Positions 1 to 7,101 of a stretch of 13,843 nucleotides of DNA are shown here, one piece after another. Numbering within the stretch: position 1 is the first letter of the stretch; the number at the start of each line of letters is the position of its first letter. Source of the DNA: Flectobacillus roseus (GTDB taxonomy: Bacteria > Bacteroidota > Bacteroidia > Cytophagales > Spirosomataceae); the NCBI RefSeq assembly GCF_030056665.1, contig NZ_JASHIG010000071.1. One strand, given 5' to 3'. A program made the position numbers and the translations under genes. A model generated the notes under the pieces. It had not been told where the DNA came from. It made no database searches and saw only the letters and a program-made list of their open reading frames with translations.

Positions 1-40
1 CAAACAATACTGACAGATACAGCTATTGAGAATAGAATAT

Positions 41-1081
41 TCAGCTTTTTAAGATGGATAAAAATACAAATGACTCATTATTAAATAGATACGCCTGCTT
101 AAAAAAGCTGGGTAGAGTAGGCTTATTATTTAAGTTTTTACCTAAAAACTCAAGTTTAACACATACATTTATTATAAAAATAAAAACTTGGTGTATAAAG
201 AAAATACCAATTGTCTCATTCCTTGGTTTAAGAAACTTAGGGTAAACATTAGAATTTACGGTACTACAAAAAGTCAACAAAAAACACAACGAAAACAGTT
301 GATTTGATAACTTTGCATTATTAAATGGTAATTCAACTGCTATTTTGACTAAATAAAAACTATCAAATACTGAAATCAAGTAGAATAAAAAAGTTAGTAT
401 TGCAAAAGTAATAAAATACTTCCTTACAAATACTACTAATTTGTGCCAATAATTCTCGTTAACTCCAAAGAAAAAGCCTAATGGTAGATATAATAGAAAT
501 GCTAAAAATGTTATTGATTTATATTTCACTCTAATAGAGAACCATAGAAAATAACAATTTAATCCAATGTAAACGCTTACTAAAGTTAATATTATTAATA
601 GGACTAAGAGCCTTTTCGATGTATTCATTATTCTTAGTAATGCGAAACATGTGAATAAAATTACTATGAACCACTGCATAGAAATAGTATTTTTAATCAA
701 TTCAATTAAATCATAGTCTCTATTCTCAATTACATATATGTATATTAATGAAGATAATAAATTAAACGTACTTATTACAATAAGAGGTTTTATCAAAAAC
801 TTAATTCTTTTTACGATTATCGGTGAAATAACCTCATTTTTTTTATAATTATCCTTCAATTTATTACCCAAAAGCAAACCCGAAATAAAGAAAAAACTAA
901 TATTACCAAATCTTCCAACTTGAAGAATTGAGAAAATTGAAAATAATTTTTCATTATCAAAGCAACGAAAACTATTATTAAAATTCAAATATGACTGAAA
1001 AGTATGAAAAATCACAATTGACAGCATTGATACAAATCTCAAAGTATTGACAAACCCAAATTCTTTGTTATTGAAACCCAT
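41..1081 (-). CDS. Acyltransferase-3 family membrane protein, probably frameshifted at the C-terminus
   Basis: This is a polytopic inner-membrane protein of 346 residues, highly hydrophobic throughout. The N-terminus carries the acyltransferase-3 signature: an Arg-to-His segment ending in a conserved His (Arg15, His26) within the first helix, then a Phe-rich helix with the FFFISG pattern (residues 63-68) and a basic KRIKFLIKP stretch (91-99). Members of this family move acetyl or other acyl groups onto sugars of surface polysaccharides, lipopolysaccharide or peptidoglycan. The ATG start sits 37 bases from a TAnnTTTG-type promoter. The C-terminus is odd. The normal last helix is missing and the frame stops after FLSILKS. 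One extra T in the five-T run (plus-strand positions 60-64) would instead continue as HLKKL followed by a hydrophobic helix running to the window edge. The gene is therefore either broken or carries a sequencing error. Family assignment is firm; the substrate is unknown. Confidence 0.85.
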   Translation of the reverse strand: MGFNNKEFGFVNTLRFVSMLSIVIFHTFQSYLNFNNSFRCFDNEKLFSIFSILQVGRFGNISFFFISGLLLGNKLKDNYKKNEVISPIIVKRIKFLIKPLIVISTFNLLSSLIYIYVIENRDYDLIELIKNTISMQWFIVILFTCFALLRIMNTSKRLLVLLIILTLVSVYIGLNCYFLWFSIRVKYKSITFLAFLLYLPLGFFFGVNENYWHKLVVFVRKYFITFAILTFLFYLISVFDSFYLVKIAVELPFNNAKLSNQLFSLCFLLTFCSTVNSNVYPKFLKPRNETIGIFFIHQVFIFIINVCVKLEFLGKNLNNKPTLPSFFKQAYLFNNESFVFLSILKS

Positions 1082-1118
1082 AATATTTTACTTAAACTAA
1101 TTTTACGTCATTTAATTG

Positions 1119-1126
1119 CAAATATA
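1119..1126 (-). promoter_or_regulatory. Candidate -7 promoter element (TATATTTG) for the acyltransferase gene
   Basis: On the minus strand this reads TATATTTG, an exact match to the Bacteroidota -7 consensus TAnnTTTG. It lies 37 bases upstream of the acyltransferase ATG, a spacing close to that of the other candidate promoters in this window. No clear -33 element is visible. The motif is short and the region AT-rich, so chance is possible. Confidence 0.45.
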
Positions 1127-1157
1127 GACAATCATCACACAACTATAACAATATTCA

Positions 1158-1173
1158 TACTTAAATTTAAGTA
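1158..1173. promoter_or_regulatory. Perfect 16-base palindrome, possible operator between the divergent genes
   Basis: TACTTAAATTTAAGTA is a perfect 16-base palindrome ending 4 bases before the ATG of the SGNH-hydrolase gene. Its half site TACTTAAA occurs again at 1089-1096, so that the divergent acyltransferase gene has TTTAAGTA 7 bases before its own ATG. One half site in front of each divergent start suggests a shared regulator, or a shared leader motif. The sequence is AT-only at its centre, so this is inference. Confidence 0.35.
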
Positions 1174-1177
1174 CACA

Positions 1178-1945
1178 ATGAAATCAACTCTAAATAAAGC
1201 ATTTTTCATAGTCATAACTTTGATATTCTCTGGATGTAATGAAACTCAACATAACCTAGAAAGAACTTTGGTCAGTACACCAAACTCATGTTACAGTGGG
1301 GATAAATTTATTCCAAACTACAACTTAAGCAGATTTGAGAATGACATAACCAATCTGGAGCAGATAGATATAGAAGAGAAAAATTTATTCATATCAAACC
1401 CAATTATATTTGTAGGGAGTTCGACCATTAAGATTTGGAACACTTTTTTAAAAACTGACTTCCCTAATTTACCCGTAATAGGTCATGGTTTTGGAGGGTC
1501 AACATTTCCAGAGTTAATCTATTACAGAGAGAGACTTATCACTAGATATAATCCTAAGAGTGTAGTGATATATTGCGAAAACGATTTGTTTACTGGACAA
1601 AATAAGACAGAAGAACAAGTATTAGCAGATATTTGTTATTTAGTTACAGATTTACACCAATTATTACCTAAAACAAAGTTTTTCCTCGTTTCCTTGAAAA
1701 ACTCCCCTGCCAGAATACAATCAATTAGCAGCTTTAATAGAATAAATAAAGCTATGGAAATATTTTGCCAAACAAGAAGCTACACCAAATATATCGATAT
1801 CACTTATGCTATGTATAAAGCCGATAAATTAACATTAGATGAAAGTATCTTTCAGAGTGACGGCTTGCACATGAACTACAACGGGTACATTCGATGGAAA
1901 AATATCATCAAACCAATTCTTGAGGCTGATTATAAGAGTCGTTAA
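1178..1945 (+). CDS. SGNH-fold hydrolase lipoprotein (GDSL-like esterase)
   Basis: This 255-residue protein begins with a lipoprotein signal ending in FSGC (Cys20), so it should be lipid-anchored in the envelope. The SGNH blocks are all visible: GSST at 80-83 with Ser82 as likely nucleophile, GFGGS at 104-108, CEND at 133-136 with the block III Asn135, and SDGLH at 227-231 giving the catalytic Asp228-x-x-His231 pair. The GSS form of block I and the W after it match a well-known subgroup of SGNH hydrolases rather than classic GDSL lipases. Such enzymes remove or transfer acyl groups on sugars or lipids. It is divergently placed next to an acyltransferase-3 gene, and these two folds are often paired or fused in polysaccharide O-acetylation, which suggests a joint role. 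The real substrate cannot be read from the sequence. No clear promoter of the TAnnTTTG type is seen upstream. Confidence 0.87.
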   Translation: MKSTLNKAFFIVITLIFSGCNETQHNLERTLVSTPNSCYSGDKFIPNYNLSRFENDITNLEQIDIEEKNLFISNPIIFVGSSTIKIWNTFLKTDFPNLPVIGHGFGGSTFPELIYYRERLITRYNPKSVVIYCENDLFTGQNKTEEQVLADICYLVTDLHQLLPKTKFFLVSLKNSPARIQSISSFNRINKAMEIFCQTRSYTKYIDITYAMYKADKLTLDESIFQSDGLHMNYNGYIRWKNIIKPILEADYKSR

Positions 1946-2253
1946 TTACTTTAACTCTTTTTAAGCCGATAATATTATACATACTTTTTCTTGCTATTAT
2001 AACTTATATTTTTCGCTAACCTACTACTATGACCTATAAAGTCTGTCATTCGTTGCATGTGTCATGTGATTTTGTACAATATTAACTACTTATTTTTTAC
2101 TAGTCCCTGAATTATTTATTTATTTCTCCATAAAAGTCAATTTCGCTGCTTCTTGTCTTAATTTTAATCCTGATTATACTAATCTGCTATATTTATCAGT
2201 TTTAGATAGATATATAGAATTAGGTTTTCTGTATATAAACACAAACTATTAGT
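1946..2253. other. AT-rich intergenic region, no gene seen
   Basis: Only AT-rich sequence with stops in all frames is visible. A short direct repeat (CATGTG twice, around 2057-2069) is present but trivial. No convincing terminator hairpin follows the SGNH gene. The promoter of the next gene begins at its right end. Confidence 0.5.
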
Positions 2254-2261
2254 TACATTTG
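2254..2261 (+). promoter_or_regulatory. Candidate -7 promoter element (TACATTTG) for the first barrel gene
   Basis: TACATTTG matches the Bacteroidota -7 consensus TAnnTTTG. It ends 35 bases before the ATG at 2297. A TTCTG about 22 bases further upstream may be a weak -33 element. The position also argues against the upstream TTG at 2273 as start, since the transcript would begin only a few bases before it. Confidence 0.5.
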
Positions 2262-2296
2262 CAGAAAATTTCTTGTTAATAAAACCATTTCATTTC

Positions 2297-3289
2297 ATGC
2301 TTAGGAGGATAGTTATCAATTTTAGGGCTGTTGCTGCTGCCATAATGGTATTATTTTTTATGAGTGCAAAGGCTCAAAACTCCTATAAGGTTCCTCATAA
2401 TACTCTTTCTTTTGCCTTGGGTAGTGCTAGCTATTATGGAGACTTATCTTCTTACAGTCGTCCGATCCAATCGACCCTCAATGAAATCCGTTGGAATGTA
2501 GGTGGCTATTATACGCATAGTTTTGGGGGGCACTGGAGTGCGCGCCTTGGGCTTCGCTATGTTAGGATTGCAGGCAATGATATCCACATGCTGAATACCA
2601 ATGATAAATCTGACCGATATATCCGTAACCTACATTTTAGAAACGATTTAAAGGAATTGAGTGTCGCAGGGATTTATGATTTTAATAAGGCTGCGATCTA
2701 TTACAGCAAAAGAAATGCTTTTTCACCTTATCTGGTTGGTGGTATCAATTTCTTGTTGCATAACCCTGTTGCCAAAACACCTAGTGGTGATTGGGTGAGC
2801 TTACGTCCTCTGGGTACCGAAGGACAAGGTTTGGCGGGATATGACTCTCCTTACAAGGCTTGGGCAGGTGCTATTACAGGGGGGGCAGGGATAAAAATTA
2901 AACTTAATGAGAAGTTTGATCTTGGTCTAGAAGCTCTATTCCAGTATTCATTGACAGACTACTTAGATGATGTTAATGGCAAATATGCTAATCCTAATGA
3001 TTTGATCGCGAATGGAAGTTTATCGGTGACCATGGCCAATCGCTCTACTGAGCTTGTAGATGCTTATAGTGGTAAGAGTCGTATTGATGGTGTTAGAAGT
3101 TTTGTGGCACAATATGAACCTATCTACGGCGCAGACCTTAGTTTGAATCCCTTTACCTCGAGAACTTTATTGAATTTTGGCTCTCCTGGAGATACCAGAG
3201 GTACTTCAAAACTTAAGGATAGTTACATGACGCTAAGTGTTCATTTGATTTATCATCTCCCGAATGCTGTTAGATGTCCGAGCTATTGA
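2297..3289 (+). CDS. DUF6089-like outer-membrane beta-barrel protein (paralogue 1)
   Basis: The ATG at 2297 was chosen because it begins a clean signal peptide (residues 1-26, cleavage before Gln27); an in-frame TTG at 2273 would add eight unneeded residues in front. The mature part has alternating hydrophobic and aromatic strands typical of an outer-membrane barrel. Landmarks are SYYGDL (45-50), RNLHFRN (110-116), an LLHNPVAK segment (153-160), LRPLGTEGQG (169-178) and a CPSY C-terminus. All of these recur in the gene at 7102-8076, so the two are paralogues, about 330 and 324 residues long. I place them in the DUF6089 group from memory of the GDL motif and overall pattern; that group is thought to include PorG-like proteins of the type IX secretion system, but a role in secretion here is not shown. 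The gene is monocistronic, convergent with the next one, and its stop is directly followed by a heptamer array. Confidence 0.75.
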   Translation: MLRRIVINFRAVAAAIMVLFFMSAKAQNSYKVPHNTLSFALGSASYYGDLSSYSRPIQSTLNEIRWNVGGYYTHSFGGHWSARLGLRYVRIAGNDIHMLNTNDKSDRYIRNLHFRNDLKELSVAGIYDFNKAAIYYSKRNAFSPYLVGGINFLLHNPVAKTPSGDWVSLRPLGTEGQGLAGYDSPYKAWAGAITGGAGIKIKLNEKFDLGLEALFQYSLTDYLDDVNGKYANPNDLIANGSLSVTMANRSTELVDAYSGKSRIDGVRSFVAQYEPIYGADLSLNPFTSRTLLNFGSPGDTRGTSKLKDSYMTLSVHLIYHLPNAVRCPSY

Positions 3290-3290
3290 T

Positions 3291-3365
3291 TTAGGGCTTA
3301 GGGCTTAGGGCTTAGGGCTTAGGGCTTAGGGCTTAGGGCTTAGGGCTTAGGGCTTAGGGCTTAGG
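3291..3365. repeat. Tandem heptamer array (TTAGGGC)10 plus a partial unit
   Basis: Ten perfect copies of TTAGGGC fill 3291-3360 and a partial unit (TTAGG) ends at 3365. The array begins one base after the TGA stop of the barrel gene. It resembles a eukaryotic telomere repeat with an added C but lies inside an ordinary bacterial gene context. Stops occur in every frame on both strands, so it is not coding. Perfect copies imply recent expansion or active homogenisation, and copy number probably varies between strains. Confidence 0.97.
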
Positions 3366-3431
3366 AGATAGTCTTGATTCGCATATTAAGTTCATTTGTT
3401 CTTTTATTTTTTGGCAGAATGACTCGGCTTA

Positions 3432-3450
3432 AGATGCAATCATTGCGTCT
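3432..3450. repeat. REP-like palindrome, AGATGCAAT-C-ATTGCGTCT
   Basis: Two 9-base arms match at 8 of 9 positions around a single central base. The right arm continues as CTAC, giving the GTAGAGACGCAAT form on the minus strand. Palindromes of this AGACGC type are common scattered intergenic repeats in Bacteroidota and cyanobacteria, as I recall. Sitting between convergent genes it could also act as a weak transcription-ending hairpin. Confidence 0.6.
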
Positions 3451-3482
3451 CTACTATTAGAATATAAAATTTAAAATAATCA

Positions 3483-3511
3483 CCCATTCACTCAATCCCA
3501 ATTCACTCAAT
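3483..3511. repeat. Short imperfect direct repeat (CCCAATTCACTCAAT type, two units)
   Basis: CCCATTCACTCAAT (3483-3496) is followed directly by CCCAATTCACTCAAT (3497-3511). The units are 14 and 15 bases long and differ by one inserted A. The unit length is near two heptamers, in line with the other short repeats of this window. Just beyond, at 3517-3530, a small hairpin (TTGTA, loop CTTA, TACAA) lies before the convergent gene's stop. Confidence 0.6.
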
Positions 3512-3540
3512 TAGAATTGTACTTATACAAAATCATTACT

Positions 3541-5517
3541 CTATTCCACTTTCAAATAGAAATCTTTTCTTCCTGTCTGTGCTGGATAGCAGGACTTCCA
3601 ATCTTTTTCTGTGATTTGACCTGTAATCCAACGATTATTAATTTTTACACGCCATTGACAGCTTTGAGCTTCGGTGTTGTAGGGACGACAGGCAAAAATA
3701 GCGATTTTCCCCTCTTTGGTATAGGCTATTCTTAATGGTAATGCTTGTGGATTGGCTTTAAAGTCTGTTCCTTTATGTTGTTGCCAAGTACGTCCCCCAT
3801 CATAGGAAATTTCTGATTCCCATAGCATAAACTGTAAATTTGGTCGTAAATCAAGCATAGAATAACTTCCTGTAGATGTCTTGATTTTGGTACCTAGGTA
3901 GGTTAAAGCACCCAATATACCATTATAAGGGTCTTGATTTAGTCCAGGTTTGGCACGATCCCAGATGTTCCATATATCAGTACCTGAAAAAAACACCATC
4001 ATTCCTTCCATAAAAGCCAAATGTCTCGGAAGATAAGCCCCAAAGCCTTGTGGGTCATACTGTACGTGATCGTTATACCAAAATCCACCTGAGGTATTAT
4101 TGTAGGGAGGGTTACGGTCTGCAATAATTTTAGCTTGTGAGCAATATTTTCGACCGTCCAAGTGTGCCCTATAAGCGCCTGTTTCGGTAATATGGATAAT
4201 TTTTGCCAAAGCGTGTTCCACATTGGCATTGCTACCAAAATGATTTATATTTCTTAATGCTCTTCCCTCCTTTGTTTTTAGAGTCATCCCTTGCTCATAG
4301 CCATCTTCAGCCAAACATGAAACCTCTTCAGCTTCCACTATTCTGCGGTTATTGGTAAGTCTCCAACCCTTAATTAAGCCATTGTCACCTGCTTCTGTCC
4401 AAATTGGGTTTTGAGCTATGGACGAATATTCGTTTTTGTTTTTGGGATAACGTCCAGCCTGAAAATTTCCTACCCCAGGAAAGGTATTGGAATACATCGC
4501 TAACACATATCCAGTGATGGCATCTCCCATTCCTTTTAAAAAGGCCATATATTTATTTTTCGATTTATTGTCTGGTCCATTAGAGATATTCATCTCCGTA
4601 TCCATCGTTTGGAACATCACTTGAGCTTTTCCTCCAACGGCATCTCCTCTACCAAACGAGCCATGATAATCTAGCCCAGCTTCATAGAGTTTTTGTTCTG
4701 GTTGAGTAAGAAAATACTGTTCGCCTTCGGCAGAGTTTCCTTTAGGTGGATAGGCAAAAAAACCACGTCGCGTAGGCTCAATCGTTGAGATAAAATCTTC
4801 ATAAGAAATCTCTTTACCTGTTCCATCTTTACAGGGGGCTTCATACTGAATATTGGGGTAACGTTCGTTACAAGGGCGATATTCTGGATGAACCAAACTC
4901 ACATATATACCTCTGGTACGATGGTCGATTCCTTTTTTTTGAAAAACATCAATTGGTTTATCAAAAATTACGGCAAAAGCAGGGGTTGGCATACCTCCCA
5001 TTAAAGAGTCAGGGGATAATGCTATGGGTGTTGCAGGAAACTTTTCAGGAGAATAGGTATCTGTTTGTGTTTCGACAGGAACGTTATCGAAGAAATTAGG
5101 AAAGCTGTCATAAGCGATTTGTGATTGCTGGGACAAGCTTTTTTTCTCCTCAATAGGGCGAAATTGAAATGGTATCTCACTTTTCCCGCTACAATTAACC
5201 CCACTGAGTCTGGCAATATAGTTTCCTTCGGAAAGCGAGCCAAGATAAGCTCCTATTGCAGAGGTTGTTGGTTTTACTATGCCAGTCACTAGGACCTTCC
5301 CGTCTTTCAATACTTCCCACTTAACTTGATACGCTTCGCAAGCGCCGAAGAAGATATTGATAAAATTGGAATTAGGAACCTGCTGTATTTTAAGCACTTT
5401 AAAGAAAGGCTTTCCATCGCAGGCACAGGGTTTAATAGGTTCGTTCTGCTCAAGCTTACTTTCACGGTTGGCACATGCCAGAGTAGCTAGAGCAATAAGG
5501 AAAATCAATTGTTTCAT
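3541..5517 (-). CDS. Large lipoprotein of unknown function
   Basis: I do not recognise this 658-residue protein. It starts with a lipoprotein signal whose lipobox ends ATLAC (Cys15), so it is lipid-anchored, probably at the outer membrane. Residues about 35-122 look like a small beta-sandwich, with Cys at 31, 33, 60 and 109. A low-complexity linker (about 123-135) leads into a long globular part rich in Trp, Tyr, Gly and Asn. A single Asp-box, SYDGGRTW (571-578), fits the S-x-D-x-G-x-T-W pattern found in beta-propellers and sialidase-like folds, but one copy does not define a propeller. The C-terminal 60 residues contain several Cys. No catalytic motif can be named. It is transcribed alone; upstream lies a palindromic repeat element, and no TAnnTTTG promoter was found. 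The ATG at 5517 is set by the lipoprotein signal. Confidence 0.85.
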   Translation of the reverse strand: MKQLIFLIALATLACANRESKLEQNEPIKPCACDGKPFFKVLKIQQVPNSNFINIFFGACEAYQVKWEVLKDGKVLVTGIVKPTTSAIGAYLGSLSEGNYIARLSGVNCSGKSEIPFQFRPIEEKKSLSQQSQIAYDSFPNFFDNVPVETQTDTYSPEKFPATPIALSPDSLMGGMPTPAFAVIFDKPIDVFQKKGIDHRTRGIYVSLVHPEYRPCNERYPNIQYEAPCKDGTGKEISYEDFISTIEPTRRGFFAYPPKGNSAEGEQYFLTQPEQKLYEAGLDYHGSFGRGDAVGGKAQVMFQTMDTEMNISNGPDNKSKNKYMAFLKGMGDAITGYVLAMYSNTFPGVGNFQAGRYPKNKNEYSSIAQNPIWTEAGDNGLIKGWRLTNNRRIVEAEEVSCLAEDGYEQGMTLKTKEGRALRNINHFGSNANVEHALAKIIHITETGAYRAHLDGRKYCSQAKIIADRNPPYNNTSGGFWYNDHVQYDPQGFGAYLPRHLAFMEGMMVFFSGTDIWNIWDRAKPGLNQDPYNGILGALTYLGTKIKTSTGSYSMLDLRPNLQFMLWESEISYDGGRTWQQHKGTDFKANPQALPLRIAYTKEGKIAIFACRPYNTEAQSCQWRVKINNRWITGQITEKDWKSCYPAQTGRKDFYLKVE

Positions 5518-5540
5518 TGAGAAAAAATTAGGTACTTATG

Positions 5541-5724
5541 AGTGCTGAATTGTGAGTTGTGAATCAGAACTGTACGAAGGATTCCAACCTATTGCTGATT
5601 TGGGATTTCTGATTTCGGAAATAAAGTAAAAGACTTTTATTTTTAAAAAAATATAGCAATTTACACTTCCGAAATCTAACATTCGATATCAAAAAATCTG
5701 AAATTATTGAAAAACCTTCGTCCA
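5541..5724 (+). repeat. Palindromic dispersed element, copy A (with heptamer-rich flank)
   Basis: The core runs from 5571 to 5724. Its ends are inverted: TGTACGAAGGA at 5571-5581 against TGGACGAAGGT read on the minus strand from 5724. An inner perfect 10-base stem pairs GATTTCGGAA (5611-5620) with TTCCGAAATC (5667-5676). The left flank from 5541 starts AGTGCTGAATT and holds three degenerate heptamers TGAATTG, TGAGTTG, TGAATCA (5546-5566); the left arm holds three more, ATTTGGG, ATTTCTG, ATTTCGG (5598-5618). The left arm matches copy B (8445-8494, opposite strand) at 42 of 50 bases. The left flank reaches to within 24 bases of the lipoprotein start codon. No transposase is associated. Confidence 0.75.
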
Positions 5725-5884
5725 CTTTCGTCAACATAACGATCTACTTTGCCGACTCCAAGGATAATTCAACATTTTATAGATGAGTTTTTACTGGCGC
5801 CAATTGGTCAGTGAGATTCTGACCAAGGATGCAGATTATAGGCACAATCCAATAACTGTTATAATATTAACGAATAACGTCTTC
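5725..5884. other. Rest of the 5518-5884 intergenic region: inverted repeat at 5804-5826, no gene
   Basis: TTGGTCAG (5804-5811), a 7-base loop and CTGACCAA (5819-5826) form a perfect 8-base stem 58 bases downstream of the AraC-like gene's stop. It is a possible transcription-ending hairpin for that minus-strand gene, although no T-run follows on that strand. Two further palindromes, GGCGCC and CCAATTGG, overlap its left side. A plus-strand reading frame here has no supporting features. Confidence 0.45.
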
Positions 5885-6784
5885 TTATTTGTAAAAGATA
5901 TTATTTACTTCCTCCATGGGCAATCTCAAATCATAAAGCAGTGCTTTGATTTTTTCGTTGCGTGCGTACTCATGATATTGCTCTATTTCCAAACCAAACA
6001 GTTGTTTGAATCGTAGAAAAAACAAAACAGGTGATAGTTTTGATTGAGCAATGATGGGTTTCAACTGGTGAGGAGACATAGTGATTACATTACGCAAAAG
6101 CCCTTCTGCTCTGAGCAAACAATACATTTGCCAAAGATTAACCGCCTTCTGTTTCATTTTACGGCTTCGCGCGGCATTGGCAAACAAATCATCCAGCATT
6201 TTTAGCGGCGATTGGTAAGCATTGGGATAAAACACCTCGATATGTGATAGTTTTGCTTTTTCATAAAAAGCAATTCTTTGGGGCCAATAATAGAAAAATG
6301 GCATTCGTGCCTGTACAATATTGCCAAACGGCCATTGATTAATCCAATGATCTAAAGAGTGAATATTTCGGATAGTCACCACCTTAAATTGTACAAAGGC
6401 ATTTTGAGGAATCATGATTGAGAGATTCGTAAATGAACTCAAAAACAAGACACCTTCTTTCCCCTCTGAATCTAGGGTAATATCGTGAAGACAATGGTGA
6501 TTCATTCGAAGCTTCATCGGAGCCAATGACTGAAAAAAGATCATGGTGAATGCTCGATGATTTACTCGATTGGGGTGCGTTAATACCACAGAATCAGACG
6601 TAAAGAATTTTCCTTCCCACGATTCATATTGTGTATTTTGCTGTCCATAAGTAATCCGTCCAAACATCGTATTTGTTTGGAAGGGAAAAATATTGGTTCC
6701 CATATTACTTTGACTCTTATGTCTTAGCAAATGAAGTAATTCAGATAAATCTGTTAGAAAAGGTACATCAAACCTAGTGTTCAT
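5885..6784 (-). CDS. AraC-like transcriptional regulator lacking the second helix-turn-helix
   Basis: The 299-residue protein has an N-terminal region of about 230 residues that I do not recognise, followed by a piece that fits the first half of an AraC-type DNA-binding domain. Residues 244-264 (IIAQSKLSP then FLRFKQLFG) match the first helix-turn-helix, and YHEYARNEKIKALL (270-283) matches the linker helix. AraC domains then continue about 35-40 residues through a second helix-turn-helix (a Gly-Tyr/Phe-S-x-x-x-F-x-R-x-F pattern). Here the protein ends after PMEEVNNIFYK. Neither of the other two frames downstream restores the missing part. It may be a naturally truncated regulator, a decaying gene, or a divergent family. 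The ATG at 6784 is the only sensible start seen. An inverted repeat ACTCG-TTC-CGAGT lies 15 bases upstream, in the presumed leader. Targets are unknown; neighbours encode surface proteins. Confidence 0.6.
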   Translation of the reverse strand: MNTRFDVPFLTDLSELLHLLRHKSQSNMGTNIFPFQTNTMFGRITYGQQNTQYESWEGKFFTSDSVVLTHPNRVNHRAFTMIFFQSLAPMKLRMNHHCLHDITLDSEGKEGVLFLSSFTNLSIMIPQNAFVQFKVVTIRNIHSLDHWINQWPFGNIVQARMPFFYYWPQRIAFYEKAKLSHIEVFYPNAYQSPLKMLDDLFANAARSRKMKQKAVNLWQMYCLLRAEGLLRNVITMSPHQLKPIIAQSKLSPVLFFLRFKQLFGLEIEQYHEYARNEKIKALLYDLRLPMEEVNNIFYK

Positions 6785-7101
6785 AGCTATTGAAATGTAC
6801 TCGTTCCGAGTTTTTATAAAGAAGGACTACTTAGTGTTAGTGTTGAATTATTCATTTTGAACCTTCCACGTATTACTTAACGGACATAGTGAAAGAATAA
6901 TTATTCTCTTTCTCTCAGTTTTACTAAAATAAGCCCCCAATCAGAAATCAGAGGCTTTATCATCGGACTTAAAGGATGCTCCGCTCGCATGGTTCATTCC
7001 TTTCACTTATTGTATTTATATCTTGGCAATTTTAAGTATAAAAGCTAAATTTTAAGTTATATCTCATTCCTCATCCAACACCTAACTTATATGATATTTG
7101 T
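6785..7101. promoter_or_regulatory. Intergenic region with dyad-symmetric sites upstream of the AraC-like gene
   Basis: Two symmetric sites are visible. ACTCG-TTC-CGAGT is at 6799-6811, close to the start. The perfect 14-base palindrome AGAATAATTATTCT is at 6894-6907, and its flanks extend the symmetry to GAAAG and CTTTC with a 2-base bulge. Either could be an operator, for instance for self-regulation. AATCAGA occurs twice in tandem at 6939-6952, enclosed by AAGCC and GGCTT. AATTTTAAGT is repeated 20 bases apart at 7028 and 7048. No TAnnTTTG promoter and no gene were found. Confidence 0.4.

Noticed and set aside
54..245. Plus-strand open frame of 63 codons opposite the acyltransferase
   Set aside because: It is antisense to a clear membrane-protein gene, with a basic, AT-driven translation and no supporting signals.
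2273..2296. TTG start for the first barrel protein
   Set aside because: It lies only about 12 bases after the -7 element and adds eight residues before an already complete signal peptide; the ATG at 2297 is better.
3291..3365. CRISPR array or chromosome-end telomere
   Set aside because: There are no spacers between the units, so it is not CRISPR. Normal genes continue on both sides, so it is not a replicon end.
5571..5620. Peptide-level match between the two dispersed repeats (LYxGFQxIxDLGFLISE in one frame of each)
   Set aside because: Several differences are synonymous in this frame, which is suggestive. But copy A has no ATG and meets a stop just upstream and downstream, and copy B in this frame only continues a shadow of the thioredoxin-like gene. 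DNA-level repeat kinship explains it better.
5783..6016. Plus-strand open frame of 77 codons at the end of the AraC-like gene
   Set aside because: Its right half is antisense to the regulator, and no promoter or family resemblance is visible.
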